A DNA stretch of 64,000 bases, taken from the NCBI GenBank assembly GCA_030386875.1, contig CM059567.1, forward strand, positions 51,568,020-51,632,019, given 5' to 3'. The translations under genes were made by a program, and so were the position numbers. The stretch is from Morinoia aosen. Taxonomy: Eukaryota > Arthropoda > Malacostraca > Amphipoda > Talitridae. Under the pieces are notes generated by a model. That model saw nothing but the letters and a program-made list of their open reading frames with translations, was not told the origin of the DNA and searched no databases. Position 1 is the first letter of the stretch. Each line of letters opens with the position of its first letter. This document shows positions 43,288 to 54,075 of this stretch, in pieces.

Positions 43288-45225
43288 ATGGTATTTTCAA
43301 GTACCATGAGCAACTCACCAGAACTGTCTTACCAGGTCCGTACTGAGGCTGGTGAAGGCGATACACAAACAAAACATGATAACCAATCGCGGGGTTCCTC
43401 CACTGGAGCTACCTCAAAGACTAATGTACCTGACTCCTCTCAACTAACAACTGAGGGAACCTTGGAGACGCCACCATGCGCTCCGAACAATTCAACTGGC
43501 TCATGGACTACGATCACTAGAGGAAACCGGAGAAGGAAAACTGTCCGAGAAACTCAAGTGATCTCACTTGATGAACTCTTCCAACCAAAACGACCATATT
43601 TTCAGAAATATTTTACCTTGAAATTCCCTGGAATTAACATTTCGTCAGACCTCAATATTATTAAAACAGATGCTGACATCAAGACTCAGGTTGGGCACGT
43701 ATCTCGAATCAGAGTGGCAGGCAGGGGCACACTACTCTTGGAGTCCGGCAATCCATCGCAGTCTACTAAGATCCTGGCAATTCGAAGATTGGGCGGACGG
43801 GAAGTCGTAGTTGAACCCCATAGGACCTTCAATATTGTCAAAGGTGTAGTCCGTAGCAAAGCCTTCGCTCAACACACAGAAGAGGAGCTGAAAGACCATC
43901 TTCTTTCACAAGGAGTAATAGATGTTACACGAATACAAACCAAACGAAACGGCGAACTCACACCAACAAATACTTACATTCTTACCTTCCAACTTAACGA
44001 AAAACCACACTCAGTGCATCTCTCAAACTGGTTCTCTGAGCGCGTTGAAGAGTATGACCACCGACCACAGCAGTGCTTTAAGTGCCAGAGATACGGCCAT
44101 GTGGCTAAGTACTGTAGGCGAGAAGAGGAGGTATGTGCCAGATGTGGCCTCTCAGGACACAAGAAAGCTGGCTGCACCAACCCTGTCAACTGCTTTCATT
44201 GCGCCAATGAACATTATTCTAACGATAGAGCTTGCCCCAAATTTAAATGTGAAAGTGCCATAGTTAACCTCCAGATGCGAGAGAGGATGCCACGTAATGA
44301 GGCTATGGACGTGACACTAACTCAGAACCCTGTGTACAAACCTCTCTACTCAAGGCAAGATAAAACACAACCCTTGGAAAGCTCCAAAGGTGTAAGCCCC
44401 CATAAAACCTTCGCCTCGGTAACAGCAGCGCGGGAACTGAATCGAGAAGAAGAGATAGGCAATACTATGGATATCGAAAAGACAGCTGTAACATCACAGA
44501 CAAGACATCAACTTTCACCGAAACCGAACTCACGGACAGCTTCTCCAGCAAAACTAGAAGCTACCACACCCAACGAGACTCTCGCTAATACTAACACGAA
44601 GGACTGCCACCCAACGATGCAAAATCCAACTACGTCGTCAGACATGCAAGCTAGTCCCTTCCCGGGAACTAACCTGCGTCCTATGGCTGATACAGAAAAC
44701 TCGAATTCAGAAGAAAGAAGCGCTCCACAGGGAAGTGCAGCCACAATGGTACCAAAAATACTAGTAAATTACAATGACTCTGAAACTGAAATGGAGACAT
44801 CCCCCGCGGACATCAAGCGAAAACGTAACTCTTCCTCTTCACCATTGCGTCGAGAGAAGCCTACTAAATTGACAGCCATAGAACACCCCCCCTCCGTACG
44901 AGAACCCATTTCTACTGAGGTGGAGCTTTCGCCGGCTGGAGCTGGGCGGCCGCTCATTGGGGTAGAGCTGCCGCCGACTGGGACGGGGCGCTTGACTACT
45001 GTGGTGAGACGCCCGCCTACGACGGGGGAACGCCGGTCCACTTCGGTGGAACACTTGACACCGGTATGTCAGTCGCCGGCGACAAAGCAAACACCCGCGG
45101 GTAAGTCGCCTTATGGAAAAATACCAGTCATTGGAAGTGGCCCATCTCAGTATACTAAACCTAGAAACACACCAGACAAAAAGAAGAGCAGTAGAGACTC
45201 CGTTTATTCTACTTTTCGCCGTTAA
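43288..45225 (+). CDS. I-like ORF1: Gag-like zinc-knuckle protein
   Basis: 645 codons. The first ATG is at 43288, and a second at 43306 has a better context (A at -3). The region at residues 90-250 (YFTLKFPG, VVVEPHRTFNIVKGVV, YILTFQLNEKP) is the usual domain before the knuckles. From residue 263 come three Cys/His knuckles: CFKCQRYGHVAKYC, CARCGLSGHKKAGC and CFHCANEHYSNDRAC. The C-terminal ~320 residues are Ser/Thr/Pro-rich, with Pro-Thr-Gly rich stretches near 545-600. It would bind element RNA in a cytoplasmic particle. It ends with TAA at 45223-45225, in the same frame as ORF2. Confidence 0.9.
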   Translation: MVFSSTMSNSPELSYQVRTEAGEGDTQTKHDNQSRGSSTGATSKTNVPDSSQLTTEGTLETPPCAPNNSTGSWTTITRGNRRRKTVRETQVISLDELFQPKRPYFQKYFTLKFPGINISSDLNIIKTDADIKTQVGHVSRIRVAGRGTLLLESGNPSQSTKILAIRRLGGREVVVEPHRTFNIVKGVVRSKAFAQHTEEELKDHLLSQGVIDVTRIQTKRNGELTPTNTYILTFQLNEKPHSVHLSNWFSERVEEYDHRPQQCFKCQRYGHVAKYCRREEEVCARCGLSGHKKAGCTNPVNCFHCANEHYSNDRACPKFKCESAIVNLQMRERMPRNEAMDVTLTQNPVYKPLYSRQDKTQPLESSKGVSPHKTFASVTAARELNREEEIGNTMDIEKTAVTSQTRHQLSPKPNSRTASPAKLEATTPNETLANTNTKDCHPTMQNPTTSSDMQASPFPGTNLRPMADTENSNSEERSAPQGSAATMVPKILVNYNDSETEMETSPADIKRKRNSSSSPLRREKPTKLTAIEHPPSVREPISTEVELSPAGAGRPLIGVELPPTGTGRLTTVVRRPPTTGERRSTSVEHLTPVCQSPATKQTPAGKSPYGKIPVIGSGPSQYTKPRNTPDKKKSSRDSVYSTFRR

Positions 45226-45237
45226 AACTCATTCCCA

Positions 45238-48200
45238 TTGATAAAAATTTCCCTTAACTGTTTCTTACAGTGGAACTTACAGTCGTATTTTACGAAATTC
45301 AGCGAATTAAAACTTATTCTCCAACAATACTCACCAGCATGCGTTTGCTTGCAGGAAACTCTTATACACAATCGCAATGCTCAACCACCATCACAATACC
45401 AAATAATAAAATCCGCACCAGTCCACCAGGACGGACATGAGAGAGGCGTTGCCATTCTGGTCCATCGAAGAATACCATTCAACATAGTTCAGTTAAATAC
45501 CAATCTACAAGCAACAGCAGTTAAGATAGACGTCTCTAAAACATATACTATATGCTCACTATATCTACCCCATATACCAGTCCTTCAAGAAGATCTTAAT
45601 AACCTTATAAATCAATTAACCCCCCCGTTCATTATTATGGGTGATCTGAATGCCAAAAGCATGACCTGGGGTTCCCAAGTGACAGATCAGAGGGGACGAA
45701 TGATAGAAGAATTGCTTCTCGAGCGTAATCTATCAATTTTAAATGATGGCGCTCCAACCCACTACCATGTACAAACTAATACTCACTCGATAATAGATTT
45801 AACAATTACCTCTTCAGATTGCATGATGGACTTTAATTGCACTACACTAACAGAACTGCACGACAGTGATCACTACCCTATCCTCCTCGGTCTCAAAACA
45901 CCATCAGTCGATACTGAACTACCAGACCGCTTCGATATCCGGCGAGCAGACTGGCGACTATTCAAAGAACTGACGTCGACAAACATAACAGTAGGAGATA
46001 TCCCTGACATCGATAATCTAGTGGCTTCCATTACCCAGACTCTTACAGACGCGGCAAAACGTTCTGTACCATTAAAATCTTCTAACATGAAGAAACCTCC
46101 TGTCCCTTGGTTTAACGACGCATGTAAGGAGGCCCGACGCGCCAGATTACGTGCTGAGCGTGCCTTGAAGCGCAGATATACAATTGAAAATAAAATAGCA
46201 TACAATTTTGCAAAAGCCAGATGCCGATATATCTTCAACCAATCACGGAGAGAATCGTGGGAAAATTACGTCTCTTCAATTAACAGTCAAACTTCTATCA
46301 ATCAAGTGTGGAGGAAAATAGGGAAAATGATTGGAAAATATACATTGCAACCAACACCAGTTTTAGAAATACATGGCAGGGGTAAAGTCGCTGCCCACAA
46401 TGAAGTCGCAGAGGAATTAGCAGCTCACTTTGCCTCGGCATCTGAAAATAACTACTCAAACGATTTTTTGCGGCATAAAGCTCACATAGAAAGCAGACCT
46501 AATATTTTTAATAATGATGAACCTGAAAAACATTACAATACAAAGTTTACGATGCGAGAACTTCAATGTGCTCTGTCCACAACTCGGGATAGTAGCCCAG
46601 GAGAAGATCAGGTGACTTACTCAATGCTGAAGTCCGCTCATCCCTCTTTAAAATCTTTATTATTGAACACATATAACAAAATCTATTCAGAACAACTTTT
46701 CCCTTCAGCCTGGAAAACAGCAATAATCGTTCCCATCTTAAAACCTGGAAAAAATACATACGATCCATCAAACTACCGTCCAATATCACTTACTAGCTGT
46801 CTCTGTAAACTCCTGGAAAAAATGGTCAATGTTAGACTAATGTGGATACTGGAGCAAACCCAAAAAATATCCATAAAGCAATCAGGTTTCCGAAGAAATC
46901 GATGTACCATTGACAACATAACAGAATTTGAGCAGGATGTCTTAACTGCTTTCGAGAATAGGCAACATGTGATAGCGATCTTCTTCGATATAAAGAAAGC
47001 CTATGATACGGCCTGGCGACATGGGCTGTTGAAAACACTAACCAGGTGGAACATCCAGGGAAATTTGCTCAAATTCATAGCTAACTTTCTAGCTGATAGA
47101 CTAATAAAAGTACGAATTGGCCGCACCTTATCCACACCATTTCCGATCAATGAAGGAATCCCGCAGGGTAGCATACTATCTTGCACCTGCTTCATAATAG
47201 CTATTAACTCCATAACTGAAAACTTGCCACCTAACGTGAACCATTCTCTCTACGTAGATGATTTCACTATATGGTCCTCTGGACAAACAATCGCGAGTAT
47301 AGAACGCAGACTCCAACTAACCCTTAATAAACTAACGACCTGGAGCAACCACAGCGGCTTCTCCTTTGCGACAGAAAAATGTGTAGCCATGCACATTTGT
47401 AAAAAACGTAACTGTCCCAAACTCGCGAATAATTTTTCCTTAAATCACCAAGCAATCCGAAATGTCGATCATCACAAATTCTTGGGAATGATTATAGATG
47501 ATCGATTAAATTGGAAACAACATATCATGACTCTGAGAGCTTCATGCATCAGTAGTCTGAACTTACTCAAGCACCTGTCGCACAAAACATGGGGAGCAGA
47601 CCGCCTAACTTTACTCCGGTTATACATTATGCTTATAAAACCGAGACTGGACTATGGCTCTGAAATATATTCCTCCTCACCTCGATCAATTCTAGAACGA
47701 CTCGCCCCAATTCACAACGCTGCCATACGTATCGCAACAGGAGCGCTTCGCTCCTCGCCCTTACTCAGCCTGTATGCCAATTCTGGAATTAAACCTCTAG
47801 AAACATATCGAAATATCAAGAAATTGAATACATATGCACGCATCGCAGTAAATCCATCCCACCCTCTGCACAACCTGATAAACTATGAAGACCGAGAGAG
47901 TGACGATGATGATCATGTTGAAAATCACACATATGGAAGAAGTTTTCTACATAGAGCTGAACAGTTAAGAAAAGTAAATCGTATACCAATGAGATCAATA
48001 CTCCTGGAAGTACCTCCACCCTGCCCATTATGGATGATGAAAATTACACAATGCACAGACCTCTACAAAACATCTAAAAACTCAGTGACAGCACATGAGC
48101 TAAGAGGATCTTTCCTACAACATCGAGATCAACACAAGAACTCTATTGGCGTATATACAGACGGATCAAAAACTGCCACAGGGGTTGGATTCGCCTACGT

Positions 48201-48957
48201 GCATACTAATGTCCAAAATTCCCAGCGTATTTGTAATAATGCCAGTGTTTATACAGCGGAATTATACGCTATTTACAGCGCTTTGAATTCCTTAGCTACA
48301 AGACATGAGAACTCGATCACAATATATAGTGACTCGCGTAGTGCCATTGAAGCAATCATTCATACTCCAGCTAAAAACCCACTTGTTCAAATGATTCAAT
48401 GTCGTATTATTCTGTTAAATAAATCAGTAACTCTTTGCTGGACTCCCAGTCACAGCGGAATAATACTCAACGAACGAGTAGACAAACTAGCTCGGGAGGC
48501 CACTTGTGCAGCGGAAAGAGCACAGCTCCAGTTGCCCCGACCCGACGTCAAGTGCCTGGTAAAGCGTGTCTTGACGCTGAGCTGGAGACACCAATGGGAA
48601 GCCATCGCTAATAATAAATACAGACTAATAACTGGAGACATAACTCCTCTACCTAATGCAACTTCAACGAACCGAACGTGGGAAATAATATTGACCCGTC
48701 TGCGAATAGGACACACGAGATTGACACATGGCCACCTAACAGAAGGAAGACCAATCCCGTATTGTGACGATTGTATCGTTCCACTGACAGTGAATCATTT
48801 GATTGTGGAGTGCCCCTCCTTTGCAGAGGAGCGACGACGTCATTTCGGAGCCCCGCCATACCTCCTCGTAAATATATTAACACTAGCTGCTACCACCGCC
48901 CTCAACGGCCCTTTACACAGGTACCTAACAGAAACAGACCTATATCCTAAAATTTAA
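45238..48957 (+). CDS. I-like ORF2: endonuclease, reverse transcriptase, RNase H
   Basis: Open for about 1244 codons after the ORF1 stop, with no AUG until residue ~135; the coordinate given starts at a TTG. APE-type endonuclease: WN 12-13, E40 (LQETL), GDLN 135-138, DSDH 209-212. Reverse transcriptase: YRPISLTSC near 508, FFDIKKAYDTAW, GIPQGSILSC and YVDD at 672-675. RNase H: D975 (TDGSK), E1008 (TAEL), D1032 (SDSRS), D1082 (ERVDKLA). A C-terminal knuckle is C1176-C1179-H1187-C1192. All catalytic positions are present. The missing AUG suggests readthrough, reinitiation or non-AUG initiation. Confidence 0.92.
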   Translation: MIKISLNCFLQWNLQSYFTKFSELKLILQQYSPACVCLQETLIHNRNAQPPSQYQIIKSAPVHQDGHERGVAILVHRRIPFNIVQLNTNLQATAVKIDVSKTYTICSLYLPHIPVLQEDLNNLINQLTPPFIIMGDLNAKSMTWGSQVTDQRGRMIEELLLERNLSILNDGAPTHYHVQTNTHSIIDLTITSSDCMMDFNCTTLTELHDSDHYPILLGLKTPSVDTELPDRFDIRRADWRLFKELTSTNITVGDIPDIDNLVASITQTLTDAAKRSVPLKSSNMKKPPVPWFNDACKEARRARLRAERALKRRYTIENKIAYNFAKARCRYIFNQSRRESWENYVSSINSQTSINQVWRKIGKMIGKYTLQPTPVLEIHGRGKVAAHNEVAEELAAHFASASENNYSNDFLRHKAHIESRPNIFNNDEPEKHYNTKFTMRELQCALSTTRDSSPGEDQVTYSMLKSAHPSLKSLLLNTYNKIYSEQLFPSAWKTAIIVPILKPGKNTYDPSNYRPISLTSCLCKLLEKMVNVRLMWILEQTQKISIKQSGFRRNRCTIDNITEFEQDVLTAFENRQHVIAIFFDIKKAYDTAWRHGLLKTLTRWNIQGNLLKFIANFLADRLIKVRIGRTLSTPFPINEGIPQGSILSCTCFIIAINSITENLPPNVNHSLYVDDFTIWSSGQTIASIERRLQLTLNKLTTWSNHSGFSFATEKCVAMHICKKRNCPKLANNFSLNHQAIRNVDHHKFLGMIIDDRLNWKQHIMTLRASCISSLNLLKHLSHKTWGADRLTLLRLYIMLIKPRLDYGSEIYSSSPRSILERLAPIHNAAIRIATGALRSSPLLSLYANSGIKPLETYRNIKKLNTYARIAVNPSHPLHNLINYEDRESDDDDHVENHTYGRSFLHRAEQLRKVNRIPMRSILLEVPPPCPLWMMKITQCTDLYKTSKNSVTAHELRGSFLQHRDQHKNSIGVYTDGSKTATGVGFAYVHTNVQNSQRICNNASVYTAELYAIYSALNSLATRHENSITIYSDSRSAIEAIIHTPAKNPLVQMIQCRIILLNKSVTLCWTPSHSGIILNERVDKLAREATCAAERAQLQLPRPDVKCLVKRVLTLSWRHQWEAIANNKYRLITGDITPLPNATSTNRTWEIILTRLRIGHTRLTHGHLTEGRPIPYCDDCIVPLTVNHLIVECPSFAEERRRHFGAPPYLLVNILTLAATTALNGPLHRYLTETDLYPKI

Positions 48958-48995
48958 ATGAAGCTTGGAACACACTAGCAAAATAAGTCAAATAA

Positions 48996-49120
48996 TGGTC
49001 GAGCGCACAGTGCTTTTAACTCGAACACTCTGTTCAGAGGTGACTCCAGCGTGGGTAAGTCGCTCGGCCAGAAAGACATTGGTGAGTTGTTGGAATCCCG
49101 TGAATGGGTAACAGCTACCA
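48996..49120 (+). ncRNA. 3' UTR structured RNA element (I-like, plus strand)
   Basis: TGGTCGAGCG (48996-49005) can pair with CGCTCGGCCA (49061-49070), with one G-U. The box CAGCGTGGGTAAG (49047-49059) is identical to the one in the minus-strand element at 57317-57329, and AATGGGT with nearby CAGCT (49103-49116) is also shared. The second stem is weak here (GGTG/CACC, AGC/GCT). It is probably a variant of the element described at 57263-57366. Confidence 0.5.
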
Positions 49121-49277
49121 CCACTAAGACTCTATGTACGCAAATGAATTAATCACCAAATCTACTAAACTAAACGAAACCTAGGAAAACGGAATATTCT
49201 AATCTCTACACAAACACTCAAATACTGTATGGGTATTCACTGTTGAATCGCCTCGTTGCGTCTATGGTGGTTAAATA

Positions 49278-49299
49278 GTAATAATAATAATAATAATAA
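49278..49299 (+). repeat. TAA-repeat tail of the I-like element
   Basis: About seven TAA units directly before the right target duplication, the 3' terminus expected for I elements. Confidence 0.9.
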
Positions 49300-49312
49300 T
49301 TAGGAGCTTTCG

Positions 49313-50139
49313 TTCCTCACGATACATATCTGCTACATTCATGAGCTCCACACGACGAGGAACGGTGACTGCGTTTTGGATCGTCATTTTACTCTTAAGA
49401 ATAAGCGCCTCTCGTCTAAGGTATTCTTTTTTTGGCTGCAGCGAAATCAAGTACGTTTTTTGCAGAAGTCATATGTGAGTTTTGTTTGATGTATTCCTTT
49501 ATTCTTCTACTTAGCATGTGCGTACCGTATTACCGGCCTCTTGCCAAAATATCGTAGTTTTTGTTTAATTACTCTGAAAGTGTCACTTGTAAGTCTCTTT
49601 GATATCCTCGATATAAGTATCGTACTGCGCACTCTGATATTTGTTTATGAGCAAGAACACTGAAATTTACCCTTTTCTGCGACCGCTTTCACTTCTTCGC
49701 TGAGTGCACTGTGATGGTAGCCTCGAATGTGAGGCCTGGAGTCCTTCTTTGACTTTTTTTACTCTTTCATGCAGAGACGGGAGTGCGGTGTGTTTAGCTG
49801 ATAGCTTTTTTCTTGAGTACCTTCGTTCGTAAGTTTTTGATAGCCTAGCTTTGAATGTTTTAGGGCCCGGTTGTCTGCTGTGCCAACCAAATTGAGGAAA
49901 TTTCAGATTATGGTCTTGCCACATCACTACCAAATTACGCTGTAATTTCGTCTGAGTATCGAAAACGTCGGGAAAATCTTAAAATAATGATAATAATTTT
50001 GGTCTCACCGCTTGGAAACCGTAAAAGGAGTAAAATAACTAAAAAAATATGGTGGAGTTTTGTAACAGGACTCTGTAATAAATGTAAATAGAATTGCGAG
50101 CACAACTAGAATAATTGAACCTCTTCGGGGATATGCTAC
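49313..50139. other. Spacer with no gene seen
   Basis: No supported frame or repeat. This is the right flank of the I-like insertion and continues the left flank at 42837-42868. Confidence 0.4.
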
Positions 50140-50410
50140 TATTATATCTGGGGAAATTTACATTCCCAGGGGAATATGTGAAGTCCCGAGCTAGAGGTTA
50201 AATAGGCCTTCTTTATGTTGAAATAGAAAAAGTTTCTTATTTTATTTTCTTCGTTTCATTTCTCTCCAGTTTTTCAGCATCTGCTACTTTCTTTTTCAAC
50301 TTTTATCTGGTTTCACGAACTTCATTTAATTTTACTATTTCTATACGCTCGGTGTGGGGACACGCCTTGTGCGTTGTTTCCTTGCTCCCTCAAGCTACCC
50401 GCCGTAAAAT
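50140..50410 (+). repeat. Family X copy, 5' portion
   Basis: GTCCCGAGCTAGAGGTTAAA, TAGGCCTTCTTTATG and CATCTGCTACTTTCTT match the family. The right part is missing, and the next copy begins about 90 bp later. Confidence 0.65.
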
Positions 50411-50499
50411 GAGTATTACTCACTGGAAGCGGTTGTGCGTCGTGTGTAGCTTTCCATTTTAATTCTCTTACTTTCTTGTTGAAAAAGCCGATGTTCTGT

Positions 50500-50860
50500 A
50501 ACTATTGTATCTATGGGAATTAGCGCTCCCAGGGAGACTATGTAAGGGCCTGAGCTAAAGGTTAGGTAGGCTTTTTTTTGTGGAAATAGAATAGGTTTTG
50601 TTTTGTTACGGACCATCTTTTTTCGGTTCACTGCTGTCCTGTTTTTCTGCACCTACTACTTTCTTCTTCAACTTTTTCTTGTTTCATGAACTTCTTTCTT
50701 AGCTTTCTGTTTCTGTGCCCTTTCTGCATAGATTCCACGTTTCTTTAACTCCATACTAAATGGTGCCTTCTTCCTTCCTCTCTTTGGATAGCCTTTGTTG
50801 CGGATAGGGAGGCTTAAACTAATTAATAATCTAATCTCTGTAAACAGATTTCGTTTAGTG
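50500..50860 (+). repeat. Family X copy, best preserved
   Basis: Runs from TATTGTATCTATGGGAATTA through GCGCTCCCAGGG, GGTTAGGTAGGC, CACCTACTACTTTCTTC, AAATGGTGCCTTCTTCC and GCCTTTGTTGCGGATAGGGA to ATAATCTAATCTC. Used here as the reference for the family. The minus-strand frames across it are not genes. Confidence 0.75.
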
Positions 50861-51119
50861 TTTTCGATACGTTTATCTAGTGCATTCTTTAATTTTTTGT
50901 CTATTTGAAATACTCCGTCAGTGTAAAATATTTCTAGCAAAAATGATTCAACTATGTATAATAATTAACAGCACTAACCATGGTTATACGTTTATTTTAT
51001 CAGTTATTTTCAAAACATGCACGTCTGTGAGCCATCCGATGCATCTCGGATATGTTACATAGCCGGCTGCACCATCAAATTTGGAGCTCCTTAGAACCGC
51101 GTACAGCTACTCGACTTAC

Positions 51120-51460
51120 CAAGTTCGGTGTACTGGTGGGGGCAACTTTGAATCGATGTGAATTATCACTCTCAGGGAGAAAATGTGAGGTCCCGAGCTG
51201 AGAATTAAGTAGGCATTCTTTTTGTTGATTTTTTTAACTTTGTTAAGGGCTTTTTTTCCGTGTTTACTGCAGTCCTGTTTTTTTTTGGCACTTCTGACTT
51301 TCTTTTTCTTTGAACTTACTGTTCCTATACTCTGGGATCCTGTGCGGGAGCACTCCTTGTTCATAAATTCCGCGTTCCTTTAATTCCATATTAAATGGTA
51401 CCATTTTCCTTGATTCCCTTTGAATATCTTTGTTGTGGTAAGAGTGTCCGAAACTGACTT
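51120..51460 (+). repeat. Family X copy, diverged
   Basis: GGTCCCGAGCTGAGAATTAA, GTAGGCATTC, ACTCCTTGTTCATAAATTCC and TTGTTGTGGTAAGAGTGTCC follow the family order with more mismatches. Confidence 0.65.
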
Positions 51461-52485
51461 ATAATCAATGCTGAGCCAGTCAAGCAATCTGGGAGAGCAG
51501 ATCATTCGTGGTTTTATGAAATTTCGATGTTTCCTTTGTCTCTATTCAAGTATTGGCAAGTGTAGGATTTCCTGCGCAAATAATTCTCGATGCATCCATG
51601 TTAGTTATCAATATTGGACATACTCAAGAAGACCTATCTTGGTCAATCTCACTATTTTTCTCTAAAAAGTACTTTTTTTAGACATTTGGTAACCAGCCGT
51701 TTATGTGAATGACGAAAGCGCATACTCAATGACTTGTATTTTGTTGTATTTACTGCTGTTGTTAGGGGAGAGATGTGTCCGAAAGATATTTTTAAGTTAG
51801 CATTATTACAAACGATGCAGCGAGTGCCCGGGACTGCTCTCACACCCAAGCTCACATGAAGTGAGCGGTTAATGTTACAAATATGATGAATTCAGAGATT
51901 AAGTTGTACGTGCAGACATAAGAATAATTGAGATTATGATCGTTTCTGGAGGAAAATTAGACCGACGAGCCGACTGGATGCCTCTGTACAGCGTGCCTTT
52001 CATGGCGAGCATAATATTCGAGATATACACGTCTTTCTCTTATCCTTGAATGGAGTGATTTTAAGTTTCATGCAATGAATTGAAGGTCTTCCTAATTAAG
52101 CTACGGAACGAGCTTTTACTTACTTTCACGTATCAGATGCAATTTGCTGCGCGTTTAACTTTTCACAGGACTGCGAACATGAAAATTAAGTAAATTTTAA
52201 CGATTAACTGGGTAAGGCATGAAGATAGAAATTGAAGTAACGGAGGTTTATTAGAATGAAAAACTAAGCTTAAACGGAAATTAGATTGAAATTATTTTAC
52301 GCATGTTTTAGAAAATTTCAGAATTCATTTAATACAAAAAAAAGTTGTGCTGGTACACGAGTTCAAAAGAGATCGTTCATTCACAAGGTGCACTAGTAAT
52401 ATACATGACCGGCTATGCAGTTTGACGCCATGTCTACAAAGTTAAATGTAAGGCAAAATTGCTGGTACAATTTAATCGAGATTAT
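51461..52485. other. Spacer with no gene seen
   Basis: No supported frame or repeat; ends at the truncation point of the next LINE. Confidence 0.4.
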
Positions 52486-54075
52486 TAAGAGATAAAAGAG
52501 ACAAATTTTTCGAGGACTGATGTCAAGTGGAGACCACGCCCTGTCGATTTACCGGAGTTACGAAACATCTTATACTCACTAAAAAACACAAAGGCAGTTG
52601 GACATGATGGTATCAGTCTTCAATATATCAAAGACAGTTTCCCTGTTACAGCACCATGGATTCGTCTGATAATTAATACATCAATAGCAACCAACATGTT
52701 TCCAAACCAATGGAAACACTCCATTATTAGACCGTTGCATAAAAGTGGTGACCTAAATACAGCATCAAACTACAGGCCCATCAGTCTTTTGCCTGTCATG
52801 TCAAAACTATTAGAGAAAGTGGTGACGAATCAACTGTCGTTTCACCTGGACGAGTCAAATCTACTCCACCAAAATCAATATGCCTATAGAAGAAATACTA
52901 GCACTCAAGACGCTCTGCTCAATATCTCTGAAAAAATATACAGTGACATCGATCAAAAGAATGTAACACTCTTGCTGCTACTCGATCTCTCTAAGGCGTT
53001 CGATAGCGTCGAACATAATAGACTTCTACGTAAAATACTGAACTTGGGAATAGACACGCAATGGTTTGAAAGTTACTTGTCAAACCGATCTCATGCAGTC
53101 CGCATAGAAAACAAATTGTCCCCATTCATTCAAAACAATTTTGGTGTTCCCCAAGGATCAATTCTTGGTCCGCTACTGTTTTCTATTTTCATAAATGATT
53201 TCCCTCCAATGCCTTCTAACACACGGATCTCGATGTATGCAGATGATGTTCAAATTGCAATAACAAGTTCTGTATCGGAAATACCACAGACGCAAATTAA
53301 AGCCGAAACTTTACTGACTAGCCTGAAATCATGGTACGACCGAAATGGTCTTAAATTAAATGCTAATAAAACACAATGCATTATTTTTGGATCCAAAGAT
53401 GCAATTAAAAAAACTTCAGATCTTACTCTTGCAGTTGGAAATGATAAAATAAATGCATCAGAAAAAGTTAAAAATCTAGGAATCTGGTTCGATAGAAATA
53501 TGTCCTTCAAATCTCACGTTGAGACTACTTGCAACAAAATCTACGGAACTTTAATGTTTTTTCATCGTATAAAAAGTATGCTAGACGAGAAATCCAGATT
53601 ATTAGCAATTCAATCCCTTGTGTTATCACGCATTGACTACTGCAGCCTAGTATGGGGAGACTTACCTAAATACCTTCAAAGGGACTTACAAAAGTGCATG
53701 AATTTTGCAGCGAAGGTGGTATGCAACGGTAATTTCAAAAGAAGTGACCACGTAACCCCTCTCCTCAATAAACTCGGCTGGATTCCTATCCAAGAAAGGC
53801 TCCTCTTGCAGAAGGCCCAATACGTATTCTCCTCGTTATATCTTCCTCAGAGCAATGCTGAGATAGTGTGTTTCCATCCACCCACTGCAACCAATCAAAA
53901 ACCGAATAGAAACAATAATGTCTTAGTCAACTATCGTTCATCTCGCTTAGGGCAGAAGGCTCTGTCCATATCAGGCGCTTTACTGTGGAACAAACTTCCC
54001 CTGAGTATTAAAGTCCCTCAAAGACCGAGAGAATTTAAAGCCAAAATAACTCGTCATCTAGCGTCTCAAGAATAA
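52486..54075 (+). pseudogene. 5'-truncated LINE reverse transcriptase (jockey/CR1-like)
   Basis: An uninterrupted frame encodes the reverse transcriptase. It begins with WRPRPVDLPELRNILYSL and NTKAVGHDGI upstream of the first ATG (52696), then SNYRPISLLPVMSK, LLLLDLSKAFDSVEH, FGVPQGSILGPLLFS, SMYADDVQIA, and a C-terminal region ending at a TAA (54073-54075). There is no endonuclease and no ORF1, so the copy is 5'-truncated at about 52486. Same family as 8019-13075. The frame has no internal stop, so the insertion is relatively young, but it cannot be autonomous. Confidence 0.85.

Larger units (their letters stand above)
42882..49299 (+). mobile_element. Complete I-clade-like non-LTR retrotransposon
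   Basis: 6.4 kb, bounded by a perfect 13-bp duplication TTAGGAGCTTTCG (42869-42881 and 49300-49312). It has a 5' UTR of about 406 bp, ORF1, ORF2 with endonuclease, RT and RNase H, a 3' UTR with structured RNA features and a TAA-repeat tail (49278-49299). TAA tails and an RNase H domain are hallmarks of I elements. The intact ORFs and perfect duplication point to a young insertion. Confidence 0.92.
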
